Assembly: GCF_003363435.1 (NCBI RefSeq)
Contig: NZ_QRCT01000013.1
Coordinates: forward strand, 62,001-126,000
Direction: 5' to 3'
Origin: Anaerosacchariphilus polymeriproducens
GTDB taxonomy: Bacteria; Bacillota; Clostridia; Lachnospirales; Lachnospiraceae
Length of the DNA: 64,000 nt
Program-made: the position numbers and the translations under genes
Notes under the pieces: model-generated
Databases searched by the model: none
What the model saw: only the letters and a program-made list of their open reading frames with translations
What the model was told of the DNA's origin: nothing
Shown: positions 18,804 through 27,672 of the stretch, in pieces
Layout: every line of letters starts with the position of its first letter
Position numbering within the stretch: position 1 is the stretch's first letter

Positions 18804-19521
18804 CACTGCGTCTTCCTCCTGCAATGATAAGAAGACGTAATAATTGTAAGAGGGAAGATGCTACTCCTGCTATATAAGTCAGTGCAGCTGCTCCCAATAC
18901 TTTTTTCGTATAAACAATCTCTTCATCTCCAAGAATTCCTGCACTTTCTAAAACAATGGTCGCTCTGCGAGATGCATCAAGTTCAACCGGAAGCGTTACC
19001 ACTTGAAAGACCAAGGTGGCCAAAAACATTAGTATTCCTGCATTTATTAGCATGGTACCTGATTTTCCGTTTATAAAAAATCCAATGATAAAGACAATCC
19101 AATACAATCTGGACGCAATACTGGCTACCGGTGCAACAGCACTCCTGATTTTTATTGGAATAAATCCTTTTTGATGCTGTATAACATGACCGCATTCATG
19201 TGCTGCAATCCCCACAGCTGCTACAGATGCCATATCATATACTTCATCTGACAAAGCAACTTTTTTGGTCAGTGGATTATAATGATCGGTCAAACTTCCT
19301 GAAACCCTTACTATTTCTACATCAGAAATTCCTGCTGAACGTAAAATCCTTTCTGCCGCTTCTGCTCCGGTGATTCCCGCTCTGTTTCTGATTCTTGAAT
19401 ATTTATGAAAAGCACTTTTTACAAGAGCTGAAGCACCCAGACATAAAACAAATCCAATTATAACAAATATATACGTCGGATCCCAAAACATCCCATATCC
19501 TGAATAAATTCCATTATACAT
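18796..19521 (-). CDS. yugP: YugP-type membrane zinc metallopeptidase
   Basis: A 241-residue membrane protein with the zinc-protease motif H108-E-C-G-H112 (AAHECGHVIQHQ) and four to five hydrophobic segments: one near the N terminus (about 16-36), two in the middle (about 130-175) and one near the end. This is the pattern of YugP-family neutral zinc metallopeptidases (DUF/Peptidase_M48-like), common in this Clostridia gene block. The substrate is unknown; a role in membrane protein quality control is plausible. It is situated between fmt and rsmB. Confidence 0.92.
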   Translation of the reverse strand: MYNGIYSGYGMFWDPTYIFVIIGFVLCLGASALVKSAFHKYSRIRNRAGITGAEAAERILRSAGISDVEIVRVSGSLTDHYNPLTKKVALSDEVYDMASVAAVGIAAHECGHVIQHQKGFIPIKIRSAVAPVASIASRLYWIVFIIGFFINGKSGTMLINAGILMFLATLVFQVVTLPVELDASRRATIVLESAGILGDEEIVYTKKVLGAAALTYIAGVASSLLQLLRLLIIAGGRRSDD

Positions 19522-19540
19522 TTTAATCTCCTTCTTTCAA

Positions 19541-20464
19541 CTATTGCAATTTAGTTCCTTTTTCTATCGTAACACCACGCAAAAATGTGTCAATTCCCAT
19601 TCTTTTTTTTCCTTCTAACTGTAGTTCTTCAATCGCCAAAGCGCCTTTACCCGTTCCAACAATTAGAGATTCCTTCGTAACTTCTAATACTTCTCCAGGC
19701 ATTCCTTCTTTCTCTATTACATTTGCTTTCCAAATTTTCAATGTTTTCCCATTCAATCCGGTAAACGCACTTGGCCAAGGATTTAAGCCTCTAATTAAGC
19801 GTTCGATGACAACAGCACTGTCTGTCCATTGAATTCTACCCATTTGCTTCTTTATCATTTTTGCATAAGTAAAATCTTCCTCATTCTGCTTTTCATAAAC
19901 AGCAGTTTTATTTTCTAAAGCCTCTAATGTCTTAACACATAATTTTGCACCCTCTATGCTTAACTTCTTAAACAGACTGCCTCCTGTTTCTTCTTTATCT
20001 ACCGGAACAACTGTTTTCATTATCATATCTCCAGTATCCAGACCCTCGTCCATTTTCATTGTAGTTACTCCGGTTTCTGTCTCTCCGTTAATCACCGCCC
20101 ACTGAATCGGAGCCGCCCCCCGATACTTTGGTAGTAAGGAAGCATGAACATTAATGCAGCCATAAAGAGGCATTTCTAAAATTTCTTTTGTTAATATTTG
20201 ACCGAATGCTACAACTACTATAATATCCGCTTCTATGTTTTTTAAATATTCTATACACTCTTTTTCTCTAATCTTCTTGGGCTGGTAAATTGGCAGACCA
20301 TAAGACAACGCTGCTTCTTTCACCGCACAAAAATGCATTGTTTTTCCACGACCCTTTGGTTTGTCCGGCTGAGTTACCACCATAGTGATTTCATGACCTG
20401 CTTGAATGAGTGCTTCTAAAGTTCCAACAGAAAAATCAGGAGTTCCCATAAAAATCACTTTCAT
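19541..20464 (-). CDS. fmt: Methionyl-tRNA formyltransferase
   Basis: A 307-residue cytosolic enzyme that formylates initiator Met-tRNA using 10-formyl-tetrahydrofolate. The catalytic part has GTPDFSVGTLEAL, the folate/catalytic motif NVHASLLPKYRGAAPIQW with the essential Asn and His, and GVTTMKMDEGLDTGDM. The C-terminal OB-like tRNA-binding domain starts near residue 205. It lies 11 bases after def, the deformylase that undoes its work on nascent chains. Confidence 0.97.
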   Translation of the reverse strand: MKVIFMGTPDFSVGTLEALIQAGHEITMVVTQPDKPKGRGKTMHFCAVKEAALSYGLPIYQPKKIREKECIEYLKNIEADIIVVVAFGQILTKEILEMPLYGCINVHASLLPKYRGAAPIQWAVINGETETGVTTMKMDEGLDTGDMIMKTVVPVDKEETGGSLFKKLSIEGAKLCVKTLEALENKTAVYEKQNEEDFTYAKMIKKQMGRIQWTDSAVVIERLIRGLNPWPSAFTGLNGKTLKIWKANVIEKEGMPGEVLEVTKESLIVGTGKGALAIEELQLEGKKRMGIDTFLRGVTIEKGTKLQ

Positions 20465-20475
20465 TTACATCCCTC

Positions 20476-20949
20476 CTATTCTTCTAGCTCCACATTTGTG
20501 TCATATAAATCACCTATCACTTTTTCTACATAAAGATGTCCATCTAAATGATCGTTTTCATGACACATGGCTCTTGCAAAATAATCATGTCCTACGATTT
20601 CAAATTCTTTCATATTTCTATCCAAAGCTTTTATTTTTACATGCTTTGGTCTGATAACTTTACCGCATTTTCCAGGTACACTTAAACACCCTTCATCCCC
20701 TTCCTGCTCACCTGCCGTTTCTATGATAACAGGATTGATGAATACAAAAGGGCCTTCTCCAACATCAATAACAAATATTCTCTTTAAAACTCCAACTTGT
20801 GGCGCTGCAAGTCCTGCCCCCATTTCTTCATACATCGTTTCCAACATATCATCAATTAGAACTTCAATTTTGGGTGTCATTTCTTTTACTTCTTTACATT
20901 TCTTTTCTAATACCGGATCTCCTTGAATACGTACCGTTCTTAATGCCAT
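20476..20949 (-). CDS. def: Peptide deformylase
   Basis: A 157-residue ferrous-metal hydrolase that removes the formyl group from new proteins. All three motifs are present: GLAAPQVG, EGCLSVPG and the HENDHLDG variant of HEXXH, including the metal-binding cysteine and two histidines. Length fits the short type-1 class. It is placed between priA and fmt, the usual Firmicute order. In motif III asparagine replaces the more common x, which is within family variation. Confidence 0.96.
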   Translation of the reverse strand: MALRTVRIQGDPVLEKKCKEVKEMTPKIEVLIDDMLETMYEEMGAGLAAPQVGVLKRIFVIDVGEGPFVFINPVIIETAGEQEGDEGCLSVPGKCGKVIRPKHVKIKALDRNMKEFEIVGHDYFARAMCHENDHLDGHLYVEKVIGDLYDTNVELEE

Positions 20950-20963
20950 TTTTCCACTTCCTC

Positions 20964-23231
20964 CTACATAAAATTCATTGGATTAAAATCAAATTGTATA
21001 TTTACTGATTTTTTTTGTTCCTGTAATTCTACTATATTTTCTAATCTATCTTTTATATGAATTAATTCATCATATTGTTCAGCTTTTATATAAATTACCT
21101 TTTGATATCTATCATTGACTTTTGCTATTACCGCATCAGCTGGTCCTATGACCTGAATTATCTGCATATTTCCAGATTGCTCTTTTTCTTTTTTTTCCTG
21201 AATAATCTGCTCTATTTCTGTTTTTAAAATGTCTGCACAATTTTGTGCCATTTCATACTTCAAAGAGGTTATCATTATAACCATCATATTCGCAGCCGGC
21301 GGATATGACATAAGGCTGCGGAACAATATTTCCTGTTGATAAAAATCTTTATAATCTTGTTTTGCAGCTGCTACAATACTATAATGATCCGGAGTGTAAG
21401 TCTGTATTACAACTTCTCCTTTCTCTTCTCCTCTGCCTGCTCTTCCGGCTGCTTGTGTAAGCAGCTGAAACGTTTTTTCACTTGCACGATAATCTGCAGT
21501 ATGTAACGATAAATCTGCTGCTAAAATCCCTACTAAGGTTACATTCGGAAAATCATGTCCCTTAACTATCATTTGGGTTCCTATTAATATATCCGCTTCA
21601 TGATTCGCAAAGGCCTTTAGTATTCTTTCATGTCCTTCTTTTGTTTTGGTCGTATCCATATCCATTCTTAGGATACGCGCATTCGGATAACGGCTTTTTA
21701 CAATAGACTCTATTTTTTGGGTCCCTGCTTTGAAACCTCCAATATAAGGAGAACCACAATTAGGACACTTAGATACCTCTTTTTCTTGATATCCGCAATA
21801 ATGGCAGACTAGTTGTCCATTATTGTGTACAGTTAATGACACATCACAATGTGGGCATTTCATAACGTGACCACAAGAACGGCAAGATATAAATCCTGCA
21901 AAACCTCTTCGATTAATAAACAACATAATCTGTTGCTGCTTCTGCAGTTTTTCTTCTATCAATTCTTGAAGCTTCATGCTCAAAATCGAACGATTTCCCT
22001 CTCTTAATTCTTCTCTTAAATCTATAGTATATACTTTAGAAAGTTCTCTTTTTTGTACCCGGCTGCTTAATTGATACAAAACGTACTCTCCAGTATTAGC
22101 CCGATAGTACGAATCAATGGACGGTGTCGCTGACCCTAAAACAACACTCGCATGAAGCATTTTGGCCCACTGTATCGCTGTTTCTCTGGCATGATATCGA
22201 GGCATTGATTCACTTTTATAACTAGATTCATGTTCTTCATCTATTATAATAAGTCCTAAATTCTGAAACGGAGTAAATAAAGCCGATCGGGGGCCTATCA
22301 TAATATCAATATCATTATTCCGTGCCCGCATCATCTGATCATATTTTTCCCCTGCCGAAAGCCTTGAATTCATAATAGATACTCTATCACCAAATCTCTG
22401 ATAAAATCTTGTGACTGTCTGAAAAGTAAGAGAAATTTCGGGTATCAAAACAATCGCCTGCTTTCCTTCTTGAATCACTCTTTGAATAAGTTCCATATAA
22501 ACTTCAGTCTTTCCGCTTCCTGTAACACCATGGATTAGATAAGTATTCCGGATACCCTTGGTATAGTCTTTCCAGATACCTTCCACGACACCTGATTGGT
22601 CTGTATTTAATGCAACAGACTTTTCCTGCTTAACTATTTTTTTTACCGGATTACGATAAAAAGATTCGGTTTCGATACGAATCATATTTTCTTGCTCAAA
22701 TGATTTGATAACTGATTGTGCTATTTTTAATTTTTTTACTATCACTTCGTAAGAAACTGTAGTATCTTTCAATAATGCTTCTAATAATCTTGCTTTCGCT
22801 GTATAATGCTTATTTTTAAATAATTCAAGCTTCTCCTTAGCCAATTCCTCTTGTAATATCAGGATGACAATTTTTTTTTCTTTTGATTTTACTTTCTGCT
22901 TGATCGGAATTACTGTCTTGAGGCTTTGAATCATGGTAGAACCATAATTTTCTTTTATCCAGCCTGCCAGCTGAATCTGCTTTGATTCTATCAGCAGGCT
23001 GTTATAATTGATTTCATATATTTCTTTTATCTTGGTAATTTCAAATTCAGGCTTATCTGTAATCATGATTACATAACCTTTTATCAAACGATTGCTCTTT
23101 CCAAACGGAACAACGACTTCCATCCCCAATTGAATTTTTTCTAACAAATATTCCGGTATTTTATATTGAAATGTCTTATCCAAATCTGAATGAACAATGT
23201 CAATAATAACATTGGCATATTTTGCCTGCAT
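20964..23231 (-). CDS. priA: Primosomal protein N' (replication restart helicase PriA)
   Basis: A 755-residue superfamily 2 helicase that reloads the replisome at stalled forks. An N-terminal DNA-binding domain (to about 110) precedes the helicase core, which has GVTGSGKTEVYM (Walker A), DEEHE (Walker B) and GSATPS. Between motifs IV and V lies the zinc domain with eight cysteines in the stretch that runs from CRSCGHVMKCPHC to CPNCGSPY. Length is normal. It is four bases after murE. Confidence 0.97.
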   Translation of the reverse strand: MQAKYANVIIDIVHSDLDKTFQYKIPEYLLEKIQLGMEVVVPFGKSNRLIKGYVIMITDKPEFEITKIKEIYEINYNSLLIESKQIQLAGWIKENYGSTMIQSLKTVIPIKQKVKSKEKKIVILILQEELAKEKLELFKNKHYTAKARLLEALLKDTTVSYEVIVKKLKIAQSVIKSFEQENMIRIETESFYRNPVKKIVKQEKSVALNTDQSGVVEGIWKDYTKGIRNTYLIHGVTGSGKTEVYMELIQRVIQEGKQAIVLIPEISLTFQTVTRFYQRFGDRVSIMNSRLSAGEKYDQMMRARNNDIDIMIGPRSALFTPFQNLGLIIIDEEHESSYKSESMPRYHARETAIQWAKMLHASVVLGSATPSIDSYYRANTGEYVLYQLSSRVQKRELSKVYTIDLREELREGNRSILSMKLQELIEEKLQKQQQIMLFINRRGFAGFISCRSCGHVMKCPHCDVSLTVHNNGQLVCHYCGYQEKEVSKCPNCGSPYIGGFKAGTQKIESIVKSRYPNARILRMDMDTTKTKEGHERILKAFANHEADILIGTQMIVKGHDFPNVTLVGILAADLSLHTADYRASEKTFQLLTQAAGRAGRGEEKGEVVIQTYTPDHYSIVAAAKQDYKDFYQQEILFRSLMSYPPAANMMVIMITSLKYEMAQNCADILKTEIEQIIQEKKEKEQSGNMQIIQVIGPADAVIAKVNDRYQKVIYIKAEQYDELIHIKDRLENIVELQEQKKSVNIQFDFNPMNFM

Positions 23232-23235
23232 TTTT

Positions 23236-24702
23236 TCACCTGCTTATTTCTTCTAAAATTTCCTGAATCAAGACTCTTTCATCCAAAGAATATTTCACTC
23301 CATTGATTTCTTGATAATCCTCATGACCTTTACCGGCCAGTACAATAATATCTCCCTTTTGTCCATGTTCTATCGCATATCGGATCGCTTCTTTCCGATC
23401 AGAGATTTCTACATATTTTCCATCTGTCTTAGCCATTCCTATTTTTATATCATCAATAATCGCTTGTGGTTCTTCTGTTCTTGGATTATCAGATGTAATA
23501 ACGGTCAAATCTGCTAATTTTCCGGAGACTTCCCCCATTTCATAACGTCTTAATTTGGATCGGTCTCCTCCACATCCAAATAAGCATACTAAACGAGTCG
23601 GCTGATATGCTTTCAAAGACGACAAAAGACTTTCTAAGCTCATTGCATTATGCGCATAGTCAATCATCAAAGTGAAATCATCTGAAACTTTAACCATCTC
23701 TATTCTGCCCTTTACTTTGGCCGCCTTAAGTGCCTTCTTCATTTTTTCTACAGGAACTTTAAAATGTCTGCAGATCGCTATCGCTGTTAAGGAATTGTAT
23801 ACACTAAATGTTCCTGGAATATCTACTGCAACTTGGCATTCCAATAATCCTTTCAGATCATAGGTCACTCCTAAAATCCCTTTTTCTACCGTAAACTCAA
23901 TATTATCTGCCTGAAGATCGGCATTTGTTGAAATACCAAATGTTTCTAGTTTACAGGTATGATTTTCTATTACTTTTTCAAAATGTTTATCATCACAATT
24001 TACAATTCCTATTTTGCACTGTTGAAACAAAAGTCCCTTGCATTCCATATATTCTTCAAAATCTTTATGCTCATTCGGCCCGATATGATCTGGTTCTATA
24101 TTTGTGAAAATACCAAAGTCAAAAACAAATCCGGCTGTACGATGCATCATCAGTCCCTGAGAAGAAACTTCCATTACTACTGCATCACACCCGGCTTCCA
24201 CCATTTTGCTGAAATACTCTTGAACTATATAAGATTCCGGTGTTGTGTTATTGGCTGGAATTACTTCATTTCCTATTATTGCTTCTATGGTACCAATCAA
24301 TCCCACTTTGTAGCCTGCATTTTCTAATATTGATTTCACCATATAAGTAGTCGTTGTTTTCCCTTTGGTTCCGGTTATGCCAATTGTCTTTAACTTTTGA
24401 GCCGGATGATCAAAATAAGCTGCTGAAATAACTGCCAAAGCATATCTGGTATCTTTGACTTTAATCACAGTAATATGTTCAGGAACATCTACGGTTTCTT
24501 CTACTATTAATACAACTGCTCCTTTCTCTACTACTTCATCTGCAAATTTGTGTCCGTCTACTGCAGTTCCTTTTATACAAACAAATAATGATTGTGATAT
24601 TACTTTTCTTGAATCATAAATAACACTTTCTACGGTAATATCCTCATTTCCCTGAATACAATCATACTCTAAATTTTCTAATAATCGCTTTAACTGAATC
24701 AT
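23236..24702 (-). CDS. murE: UDP-MurNAc-tripeptide synthetase, meso-diaminopimelate type
   Basis: A 488-residue Mur ligase that adds the third amino acid to UDP-MurNAc-L-Ala-D-Glu in the cytosol. The ATP motif is GTKGKTTTTYM, with NNTTPES and the HNAMS region downstream. The substrate-selecting motif reads DNPR (SDNPRTEEP), which marks meso-diaminopimelate ligases, as opposed to lysine enzymes with other residues there. It is the first gene of the long minus-strand block running to ychF and has a recognisable promoter. Confidence 0.96.
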   Translation of the reverse strand: MIQLKRLLENLEYDCIQGNEDITVESVIYDSRKVISQSLFVCIKGTAVDGHKFADEVVEKGAVVLIVEETVDVPEHITVIKVKDTRYALAVISAAYFDHPAQKLKTIGITGTKGKTTTTYMVKSILENAGYKVGLIGTIEAIIGNEVIPANNTTPESYIVQEYFSKMVEAGCDAVVMEVSSQGLMMHRTAGFVFDFGIFTNIEPDHIGPNEHKDFEEYMECKGLLFQQCKIGIVNCDDKHFEKVIENHTCKLETFGISTNADLQADNIEFTVEKGILGVTYDLKGLLECQVAVDIPGTFSVYNSLTAIAICRHFKVPVEKMKKALKAAKVKGRIEMVKVSDDFTLMIDYAHNAMSLESLLSSLKAYQPTRLVCLFGCGGDRSKLRRYEMGEVSGKLADLTVITSDNPRTEEPQAIIDDIKIGMAKTDGKYVEISDRKEAIRYAIEHGQKGDIIVLAGKGHEDYQEINGVKYSLDERVLIQEILEEISR

Positions 24703-25023
24703 AATTCACACTCTTTCTTATAAATTGACATCATTGAATATAGGATAACACATGTTCTTTTGCTTTTCAATGTTCTAGCATTTATATTCCAATTTAGTTT
24801 TAAAAAATATATATTATTTTCATTTCTTCTTAAGGTTTATTTTAGAATTAAAACACACTTTGAACATATTTTTTACGTATACTGTTTTTAGATAGTTTTA
24901 ACACTATCTCCCCCCTCATAAAATATTAAGATAAGAAGTCGTTACTTTTGTAACGGCTTCTTTCGTATCTATATTCCATAAAATACCTGTTATATTATAT
25001 TTAACAGAAAACATACTAAGTTC
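24703..25023. other. AT-rich divergent intergenic region
   Basis: This 321-base stretch separates murE from the + strand membrane-protein gene. Besides the murE promoter it holds one hairpin at 24935-24960 (GAAGTCGTTAC pairing with GTAACGGCTTC), which has only a short T run and no gene upstream that it would obviously terminate. I see no further coding sequence. Confidence 0.6.
24742..24770 (-). promoter_or_regulatory. Predicted sigma-A promoter for murE
   Basis: TTGAAA, a 17-base spacer and TATCCT are visible on the minus strand about 45 bases before the murE start. The -10 box matches four of six consensus bases. Confidence 0.5.
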
Positions 25024-25416
25024 ATGAAGAAAAAATTTTTTTTATGTGGTACCATCGGCTGGTGTATGGAAATCTTGTTTACCTCAACCCACTCTATTCT
25101 TGAAAAAAACTTTCAGCTTACGGGATATACCTCACTATGGATGTTTCCGATTTATGGTATGGCTTCTTTTTTACTTCCTATGTACAAATATGTAAAAAAA
25201 CTCCATATCTTTTTTAGAGGAAGTATTTATACTCTATGCATTTTTATTACAGAATATTTTACAGGATCTTTCTTAAAACAATACCATTTATGCCCTTGGG
25301 ACTACAGCAAAGCAAAATTAAACATTAACGGAGTCATCCGCTTAGATTTTGCTCCTTTTTGGTTCTTTTTAGGATTACTCTTTGAGCGCATTCTAACACA
25401 GAATCCCAGAAGCTGA
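25024..25416 (+). CDS. Putative ABC-transporter type IV (CmpB-like) membrane protein
   Basis: A 130-residue membrane protein with four hydrophobic segments. The C-terminal signature CPWDYSKAKLNINGVIRL matches the WDYS-x-N-x-G pattern of the family annotated as putative ABC-transporter type IV or CmpB-like proteins, which are common and uncharacterised in Firmicutes. The ATG lacks a clear ribosome site, so the true start could be a later codon or expression may be weak. A shared terminator separates it from the convergent PH-domain gene. No transporter ATPase is nearby, so the transporter name should be treated as a family label only. Confidence 0.75.
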   Translation: MKKKFFLCGTIGWCMEILFTSTHSILEKNFQLTGYTSLWMFPIYGMASFLLPMYKYVKKLHIFFRGSIYTLCIFITEYFTGSFLKQYHLCPWDYSKAKLNINGVIRLDFAPFWFFLGLLFERILTQNPRS

Positions 25417-25429
25417 ATTTTCTTTAAAT

Positions 25430-25473
25430 AATAAGTAAGAGCCAATCTTTATACTGATTGGCTCTTACTTATT
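25430..25473. terminator. Bidirectional terminator
   Basis: A perfect 18-base-pair stem (AATAAGTAAGAGCCAATC with its complement) around an 8-base loop, followed by T-rich sequence on both sides. It lies between convergent genes and can serve both. Confidence 0.9.
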
Positions 25474-25836
25474 TTATTCTAAATCTCCATCTTCTATTCC
25501 GATATCAAGAGTATTTATTGTTCTTCTTTTCATTCTTGCTTCTTCTGATGTCTTTAATATAAATTCCTTAATTTCTCTGGAATTTTTGATATGCTGAAGT
25601 ATTAACTGCGGATGAGTCTTATCACCTGTATAGCAGATAATTGTTCCCATACCAAACATTCGTTCAAAGAAACCAGATGTCATTTGTACATCTTGAATTT
25701 TATACATAAAGCAATCATTTTCTACCTGCTTGATCAATCCTGTATTAATCGTTAATATATCCTCTTCTATCGTATACCTGGTAAAAGTCCATGGAAGTCC
25801 AAAAAATAATATACGCTTCCTCTCCTTGTATCCCAT
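25474..25836 (-). CDS. Bacterial PH-domain protein
   Basis: A 120-residue protein with the compact beta-rich layout of bacterial pleckstrin-homology (bPH2/YdbS-like) domains. The core is FTRYTIEEDILTINTGLI, then IQDVQMTSGFFERMFGMGTI and a C-terminal helix. The family is membrane-associated, but here no strong membrane helix is visible; the N-terminal ILFFGLPWTFT is short. Function is unknown. A good AGGAGG ribosome site precedes the ATG. Confidence 0.8.
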   Translation of the reverse strand: MGYKERKRILFFGLPWTFTRYTIEEDILTINTGLIKQVENDCFMYKIQDVQMTSGFFERMFGMGTIICYTGDKTHPQLILQHIKNSREIKEFILKTSEEARMKRRTINTLDIGIEDGDLE

Positions 25837-25911
25837 ATCCGTTCCTCCTTTATTGCCTTTTGCGGCTCAATCTACATTATAATAGATACAAAAAGATATT
25901 GCAAAAGATAA

Positions 25912-25940
25912 TTGAAATTTAACTATAATTATTATATTAT
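25912..25940 (+). promoter_or_regulatory. Predicted sigma-A promoter for pyrBI
   Basis: TTGAAA, a 17-base spacer and TATTAT are visible 46 bases before the pyrB ATG. I see no attenuator or PyrR-binding leader in the short untranslated region. Confidence 0.5.
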
Positions 25941-25985
25941 ATAGAAAGCAATAAAAAGAAAATGAATTATGAACAGGAGGAAACT

Positions 25986-26906
25986 ATGAAACATTTGATG
26001 AGTCCCTTGGATTTTACTGTGGAAGAGCTTGACAAATTACTTGATTTAGCAAATGACATTGAAAAAAATCCTTCCAAATATGCTCATGCCTGTGAAGGTA
26101 AAAAATTAGCAACTACTTTTTATGAACCAAGTACGCGAACTCGTTTGAGTTTTGAGGCTGCAATGTTAAATCTTGGTGGTAATATATTAGGTTTTTCCAA
26201 TGCTGCATCTAGTTCTGCAGCAAAAGGCGAAAGTGTTGCTGACACCATACGGATGATTTCCTGCTATGCAGATATCTGCGCTATGCGTCATCCAAAAGAG
26301 GGGGCTCCTTTAGTAGCGGCTCTGAATTCTTCTATTCCTGTTATTAATGCCGGAGATGGCGGACATCAGCATCCTACTCAGACATTAACAGATTTATTGA
26401 CCATTCGTTCTTTAAAGGGCAGATTAGATAATCTTAAAATTGGCTTATGTGGAGATCTCAAATTCGGTCGTACTGTCCATTCTTTAATCAATGCACTAAT
26501 TCGTTACCCAAACATATCGTTTGTATTAATATCACCTGACGAACTCCAAATACCAAGTTATATCCGAGAGGATATCTTAGGAAAAAACAATATTTCTTTT
26601 GAAGAAGTCGTCCGTTTAGAAGATGCTATTACTGATTTAGATATTCTTTATATGACACGTGTTCAAAGGGAACGTTTTTTTAATGAAGAAGATTACATCC
26701 GAATGAAAGATTTTTATATTTTGGACAAACCAAAAATGAACCTTGCCAAAGAAGACATGCTTGTTCTTCATCCTCTTCCCAGAGTGAACGAAATTTCTGT
26801 TGAAGTAGATAATGACCCTCGCGCTGTCTATTTTGAGCAGGTTCAATATGGTGTTTATGTCAGAATGGCTCTTATACTTACATTATTGGAGGTGCAGGTA
26901 TGTTAA
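25986..26906 (+). CDS. pyrB: Aspartate carbamoyltransferase catalytic subunit
   Basis: A 306-residue enzyme that joins carbamoyl phosphate and aspartate in pyrimidine synthesis. The carbamoyl-phosphate motif [14 protein letters not shown] and the HPTQTLTDL and HPLPRVNEI motifs are complete. I start it at 25986, after AACAGGAGG; an earlier in-frame ATG lies upstream of that ribosome site. It overlaps pyrI by seven bases, so the enzyme is expected to be of the enterobacterial/clostridial regulated type. Confidence 0.97.
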   Translation: MKHLMSPLDFTVEELDKLLDLANDIEKNPSKYAHACEGKKLATTFYEPSTRTRLSFEAAMLNLGGNILGFSNAASSSAAKGESVADTIRMISCYADICAMRHPKEGAPLVAALNSSIPVINAGDGGHQHPTQTLTDLLTIRSLKGRLDNLKIGLCGDLKFGRTVHSLINALIRYPNISFVLISPDELQIPSYIREDILGKNNISFEEVVRLEDAITDLDILYMTRVQRERFFNEEDYIRMKDFYILDKPKMNLAKEDMLVLHPLPRVNEISVEVDNDPRAVYFEQVQYGVYVRMALILTLLEVQVC

Positions 26907-27328
26907 ATGTTGGTCTTATTCAGGAAGGTTTTGTTTTGGATCATATCCAAAACGGGAAAAGTATGGATATTTATCATTATTTAGGTCTGGATAAATTAGA
27001 TTGCTGTGTTGCGATTATCAAAAACGCAAAAAGTAATGCGATGGGCAAAAAGGATATTATCAAAGTGGAATGTGATATCCATATGCTTGATTTGGATATC
27101 TTGGGATTCATTGATCACAATATAACAGTAAATATCATCAAAGATTGTAAAATTGTAGAAAAGAAAGCTTTAAAACTACCGTCTCAGGTAATAAATGTCA
27201 TTAAATGTAAAAATCCCCGCTGTATCACTACTATTGAGCAGGAATTGGATCATATATTCTTATTGACAGATTCTGAAAAAGAGGTTTATCGATGTAAATA
27301 TTGCGAAGAGAAATATGGAACTGAATAA
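26900..27328 (+). CDS. pyrI: Aspartate carbamoyltransferase regulatory subunit
   Basis: A 142-residue regulatory chain that binds CTP/ATP and holds the catalytic trimers together. The zinc domain has C-x4-C in CKNPRC and C-x2-C in CKYC. Its start overlaps the end of pyrB, and a GGAGG ribosome site lies inside pyrB. The rest of the pyr pathway is not in the window. Confidence 0.96.
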   Translation: MLNVGLIQEGFVLDHIQNGKSMDIYHYLGLDKLDCCVAIIKNAKSNAMGKKDIIKVECDIHMLDLDILGFIDHNITVNIIKDCKIVEKKALKLPSQVINVIKCKNPRCITTIEQELDHIFLLTDSEKEVYRCKYCEEKYGTE

Positions 27329-27359
27329 TACGTTAACTTAATATTAATATAAAAAAAAT

Positions 27360-27413
27360 AAAGTGTCTACACAACCTCAATTTTCTACACTATTGTAGGA
27401 GCTAGACACTTTG
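27360..27413 (+). terminator. Terminator after pyrBI
   Basis: AAAGTGTCTA pairs with TAGACACTTT around a loop of about 33 bases; A and T runs flank the stem. It ends the pyrBI transcript and could also stop minus-strand transcription coming from uppP. Confidence 0.7.
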
Positions 27414-27537
27414 TTTCAACTTAACAAATGGCAAAACAAACTTTTCTTTTGCTAAGTTCAAAAAGCTGGTAATTCCTGCTTTTATGTATGTACTCAATAA
27501 CAAAATACCATGTATTAAATAAAGGCTAATTAAATAA

Positions 27538-27666
27538 GATCCCTTAAATACTTTTATTAAAATAGTACCTGAAAATTCTTATGAGGCACTCAAAAAAATA
27601 TTTTCATACAATGAATTATACACCTTAGATATAAAGCTTATAATCAAACAATTTTATGATCTATGA
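27538..27666 (+). pseudogene. Possible coding remnant without a start codon
   Basis: An open stretch of 42 codons between a stop and a TGA reads like protein (VPENSYEALKKIFSYNELY, then TLDIKLIIKQFYDL), but no usable start or ribosome site precedes it. I do not recognise the family. It lies beside an island with a decayed insertion sequence, so a remnant of an older gene is plausible. AT-rich sequence can give open frames of this length by chance. The rest of 27414-27672 shows no gene. Confidence 0.25.
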
Positions 27667-27672
27667 AAAAAA

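Noticed and set aside
24847-24903. Eighteen-codon GTG frame after a GAGGGGGGAG sequence
   Set aside because: Too short, with no leader-peptide features and no conservation evidence; the purine run alone is not enough.
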